The notes beneath the pieces are model-generated. The model was not told where the DNA came from. It made no database searches and saw nothing but the letters and a program-made list of their open reading frames with translations. This document shows positions 7,708 to 10,340 of a stretch of DNA of 10,340 bases, one piece after another. Positions within the stretch are counted from its first letter, which is position 1. Every line of letters begins with the position of its first letter. Source of the DNA: Phlegmacium glaucopus (lineage: Eukaryota; Basidiomycota; Agaricomycetes; Agaricales; Cortinariaceae); the NCBI GenBank assembly GCA_015039465.1, contig MU130046.1:219092-229431 (forward strand), in the 5' to 3' direction. The translations under genes were made by a program, and so were the position numbers.

Positions 7708-8187
7708 TTCACAATCCGCACCTCGAAGTCACGCCAGACCACGCAGGACCGCATCTACAACAGTCTGCGAGTACGTATTGCAACTCAGAATGGTATGACG
7801 GGAGAGCAGGCAGTGCAAGCGCTTTCACACAACTCGTGGATTCAAAATCACGATGAACGAGCTCAATAAATGGCACCAGCAAGTTATTGACGATGCCAAC
7901 GCGCTAGCAGAAAATACCGGTACAGCACCAGCAAGTAGACGAGCATCAACCAGTTCACGAACCACAGGAACAAGGAGACTGAGAGAGCAGACAAACAAAA
8001 GAAGAAAGCAAAGATGAAAGACTCCCATGACTCGGCTGCCGTTGGCAACTACATCGCCCCGTAGGCCAGCTCAGAACGCTCGAAGAAGGATCGAAGAGTT
8101 TGAATACGTCGAACTATTGGTACCTTACACCCGAAGGATATGGCAGACGCGAAGCAGCACCAGTTCAAACTCGCAGAATACTCATAA
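7708..8187 (+). pseudogene. Multiply frameshifted relic of an agaricomycete 'ELWYxTPEG' protein
   Basis: Successive protein-like pieces in changing frames follow one order. They are DRIYNSLRVRIATQNGMTGE…SHNSWIQNHDERAQ (stop 7867-7869), then NKWHQQVIDDANALAENTGT… (stop 8015-8017), KDSHDSAAVGNYIAP (stop 8062-8064), RRPAQNARRRIEEFEYVEL, WYLTPEGY, and ADAKQHQFKLAEYS (stop 8185-8187). From memory, the order 'GNYIAPRP…FEYVELWYLTPEG' matches a family of unnamed proteins common in mushroom genomes, often in repeat-rich regions. That link is recalled, not searched. Each switch needs an indel, at least five in 480 bp, and no introns explain them. The 3' half of the family is absent, so this is a truncated, dead copy. 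Confidence 0.7.
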
Positions 8188-8445
8188 AACATGAGAATTA
8201 ACCAAGGTCGATGCGATAATAATCACGATTAAAGCCAGTCTCGTAACTAATGGTATAGGGCGTGGGTATCCATAGATAGTAACAAATATGGAAAAGGAAG
8301 ATGAAGGCCTGGTGAATTGTAAGGGATCATCATCTTGTGGCCGACGTGAGGCCATAATATATAAGCGCTACTACTATTGATAACTGATCGTTATCGTTCA
8401 CTACCGTCCAAAAAAACAGATGGAAAGGTAAAGGGCTGGTAAAGG
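8188..8445. other. Intergenic with TATA-like box
   Basis: No coding frame. The plus strand carries CCATAATATATAAGCGC near 8353-8369, a TATA-like element with nothing recognisable to drive to its right. A CACGTG palindrome lies at 8447-8452, at the shifted stop of the DUF6699-type gene. Confidence 0.3.
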
Positions 8446-9066
8446 TCACGTGAGTGAAAAAACAAGGTCATGATCAGAATATGGATCAAGCGACGCGTAC
8501 CTGCCATTCGTCTGGCCGACGAGAGCTATTAGAGATACCAAGAAACTTGGTATAGCCCTTGAGGAATCAACACGCTTCATTCCTCCACGTTTCTCCTCGT
8601 TGTAGGCTCTATTATTACGAAGTCGCCTATAACGCTCCTTGTATGCCCGAGTAGCTCTTCGCTGATCTTCCGGCATTGGGAACATCTTGAATTCACCACT
8701 GGTGATGTTCGTACGGAGGCTATGATACATGCAATCGAAAATGTCTTCGAGAGTGACATATGAACCATTAGAAGCGTATACTTTGATGGTCCATGGAAGA
8801 TGTATCGAGGTGATTGTTAGGAATGGGAGAGGAGGGGTAGTGGCTGGTTCGCGGAAGGTTCGAGTTGAAAGGGAGTAGTTATTGCGAGTCATGATGGTAG
8901 AAGGATGTTCCATCAAATCGTAAGTAACTGCGTCTACAGCGGGAGTCACGGAATTTGCCGCTGGGCCCCCGAAAAAACGCCGTTTGGAACGAATGGAACT
9001 CGTAACTTCACCTGCCAGCGGTGTCAATTTTCGTTCACGGTCTCCAACATTTCTCAGGTACAGCAC
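8446..9066 (-). pseudogene. DUF6699-type domain protein with one-base frameshift
   Basis: The minus strand encodes the usual course of this agaricomycete family: VTYDLMEHPSTI, FREPATTPPLPFLTITSIHL, PWTIKVYASNGSYVTLEDIF, YHSLRTNITSGEF, AYKERYRRLRNNRAYNEEK and RGGMKRVD. After MKRVD the frame slips at 8565-8566. The open frame then runs through unrelated residues to a stop at 8446-8448. The expected family ending (FLKGYTKFLGIS…DEWQVRVA) is present one frame over and stops at 8486-8488. One base is missing from the T run of the coding strand. The open frame begins with GTG at 9066, directly after a TGCTAAT…CAG acceptor, so a first exon must lie further upstream (higher coordinates) and is not identified. 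The function of the family is unknown. The break could be a real mutation or a base-calling error. Confidence 0.85.
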
Positions 9067-9382
9067 TGCTATTAGCAGTACATTTCAATTCATTCTGACT
9101 TTCTATTGGAAACGAGGCGTTGAATTTTTGCTCAAGGTAAACGGGACGCCACTCACACCAACCGATGTAAACAACTTTCAGCAATGTTGGTTGCGCAAAC
9201 GGCAATGCAAGTCACTCTCATGATGTATTTTAAAAATTTCGATGCTGTGTGTGTCAGAATGTTCTATATAAGCCTACGCTCCATCTCTGGTCGTTTCCCC
9301 ACCGCTCTACCATTCCTGGTCGTCTATCTGTGGTTCTGACTACGGCTGCCCGCTCTAGCTCCCCGTTTTCTCAGTTATTTCT
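9067..9382. promoter_or_regulatory. Divergent upstream region with TATA box at 9265-9271
   Basis: This 316-bp interval separates the minus-strand DUF6699-type gene from the plus-strand membrane protein gene. TATATAA at 9265-9271 faces right, about 115 bp before the ATG at 9383, and is followed by a pyrimidine-rich leader (CCATCTCTGGTCG…), typical of fungal transcription starts. The left half probably also holds the intron and first exon of the minus-strand gene. An ATG at about 9222-9220 leads to GTGAGT near 9152 on that strand, but the phase is unproven. Confidence 0.5.
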
Positions 9383-10340
9383 ATGCGTGAGTTCTCCAGG
9401 ATCGTGTACCTGATGTAAATCCTCTCAATTATCGTCGACAGCACAAACTCGAATACTTCTTTTAGCCTTGGTCGTTGGACTCGCACAACTTGCGAGCGCC
9501 GTGGACTTCAATCAATGTCTTGTCAGTATCAACAACATGACCATTGATGGAAAATTGGACAATCATGGCCGCCCCCTTCCAGCCTCGACGAACAATGCGA
9601 CGGCGATCACATACAATTTGTGCGTCTCGCAATGTGGAGCAGATCAGGAGTCTTTCCAATGGTCTGTATTCTCGCAGCAGTTCAATGCATGGCTCCTGCC
9701 TTGGCTTGCACTCATCTCTCAATTACCCTTTGGAGCGAACGACATCACGATCAACTTGGAATCCATGTACCTCACTGTTGGTTCCCCCACCCTCGCAGCA
9801 TACTCCCTCGCATTAACCGCCCTCAATGGCCGATGGATCGCACGGCGGTTTTGGAATTATCGCGATGCAAATGTTCACAGTGCAGTGCGGGTACTAAGTA
9901 GCTTGCAGCAGTCACCTCTCCGCATTTCAGATGACGCGGGGCTTGCGTTGCTTATCATCCTTCCTCAGAATGATCAATGGTGGCAAGAACTAGGGAAGTC
10001 CCTTCAATACACCCATACATGGTCAATCTCCTCGGCATCGTCCATTGCATGGGTCGTCATTGCATACGTTTTCACTCTTGTCGATTATTTTACGCAGAGT
10101 GCTGAAACAAATCGGAATACCAGCGGAGGGTCCGTGGGAACCCTCTGGCTTTGGTTGCTCCCGATAGTCTTTGGATGGCTCCATCTCTCCCCAAAATGCG
10201 ATTCCACGCGTCTCAACGAGGCCGTGGAAACGGCCAATACCCGTGCCTATGTTGCAAATACCTCAACCAATCCCCCAATCATAGCTGTTACGAAAAGGCA
10301 CACCATTAGCCTCGACTTCTCGACAATAGATGATGCAAGG
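9383..10340 (+). CDS. Secreted-pathway multi-pass membrane protein, 3' end outside window
   Basis: The first coding exon is only ATGC (9383-9386). A 55-nt intron (9387-9441, GTGAGT…TCTCAAT…ACAG) follows, and exon 2 runs open from 9442 to the window edge. Together they give 301 codons. Splicing creates an N-terminal signal peptide (MPQTRILLLALVVGLAQL) followed by a lumenal or extracellular region with Cys in FNQCL and LCVSQCGAD and N-glycosylation sequons (NNMT, NNAT). Hydrophobic segments lie at about residues 85-99 (WLLPWLALISQLPFG), 112-129, 200-217 (SIAWVVIAYVFTLVDYF) and 236-252 (LWLWLLPIVFGWLHL). A cytoplasmic-type loop between them contains WIARRFWNYRDANVHSA. This build resembles unnamed membrane proteins widespread in mushrooms; its function is unknown. 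The frames at 9462-9722, 9544-9816 and 9620-9901 are shadows. Confidence 0.88.

Noticed and set aside
3300..10340. Further mirror-image coding elsewhere in the window
   Set aside because: I tried reverse reading only at scattered points. A 35-codon mirror frame near 6970-7080 ends in stops on both sides and has no introns or motifs. The recognisable genes from 2785 on read correctly in the normal sense.

Overview
The window looks like chromosomal DNA of a filamentous basidiomycete, probably an agaricomycete. Genes carry short introns of 50-62 nt with GT-AG ends and CTAAC/CTGAx-like branch sites. A DUF6699-type protein, a family I associate with Agaricomycetes, sits next to a multi-pass membrane protein, and little here looks prokaryotic.

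The main result is that bases 1 to about 2335 are not in a biologically readable orientation. Neither strand as given codes for anything convincing there. Read backwards base by base, from about 2330 down to 1 and WITHOUT complementing, the block becomes one long spliced gene. It has five exons, four GT-AG introns with fully consistent phases, and about 690 codons without a stop. The product has a cysteine-peptidase-like region, a canonical C4HC3 PHD finger, an aromatic-rich possible chromatin-reader segment and a helical C-terminus. A reversed-but-not-complemented block cannot arise by known recombination or transposition. The likeliest explanation is an assembly, file-handling or deliberate reversal. 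All conventional open frames from 1 to 2335 are therefore accidental.

From at least 2785 rightward the sequence reads normally. A degenerate tandem array (2494-2705) lies between the two states. Next come two decayed minus-strand genes (about 2785-3475 and 3868-4705), one intact minus-strand ORF of unknown function (5151-5672), and a poorly resolved stretch with one good plus-strand intron (6782-6840). A plus-strand relic with at least five frame changes follows (7708-8187).

At the right end a minus-strand DUF6699-type gene (8446-9066, one-base frameshift) and a plus-strand signal-peptide membrane protein (9383 to beyond the window) are divergent. They share an upstream region with a TATA box. 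Between 2.4 and 8.4 kb the window resembles a gene graveyard: accessory or repeat-rich fungal DNA with one intact ORF. No CRISPR array, rRNA, tRNA or complete transposon was seen.
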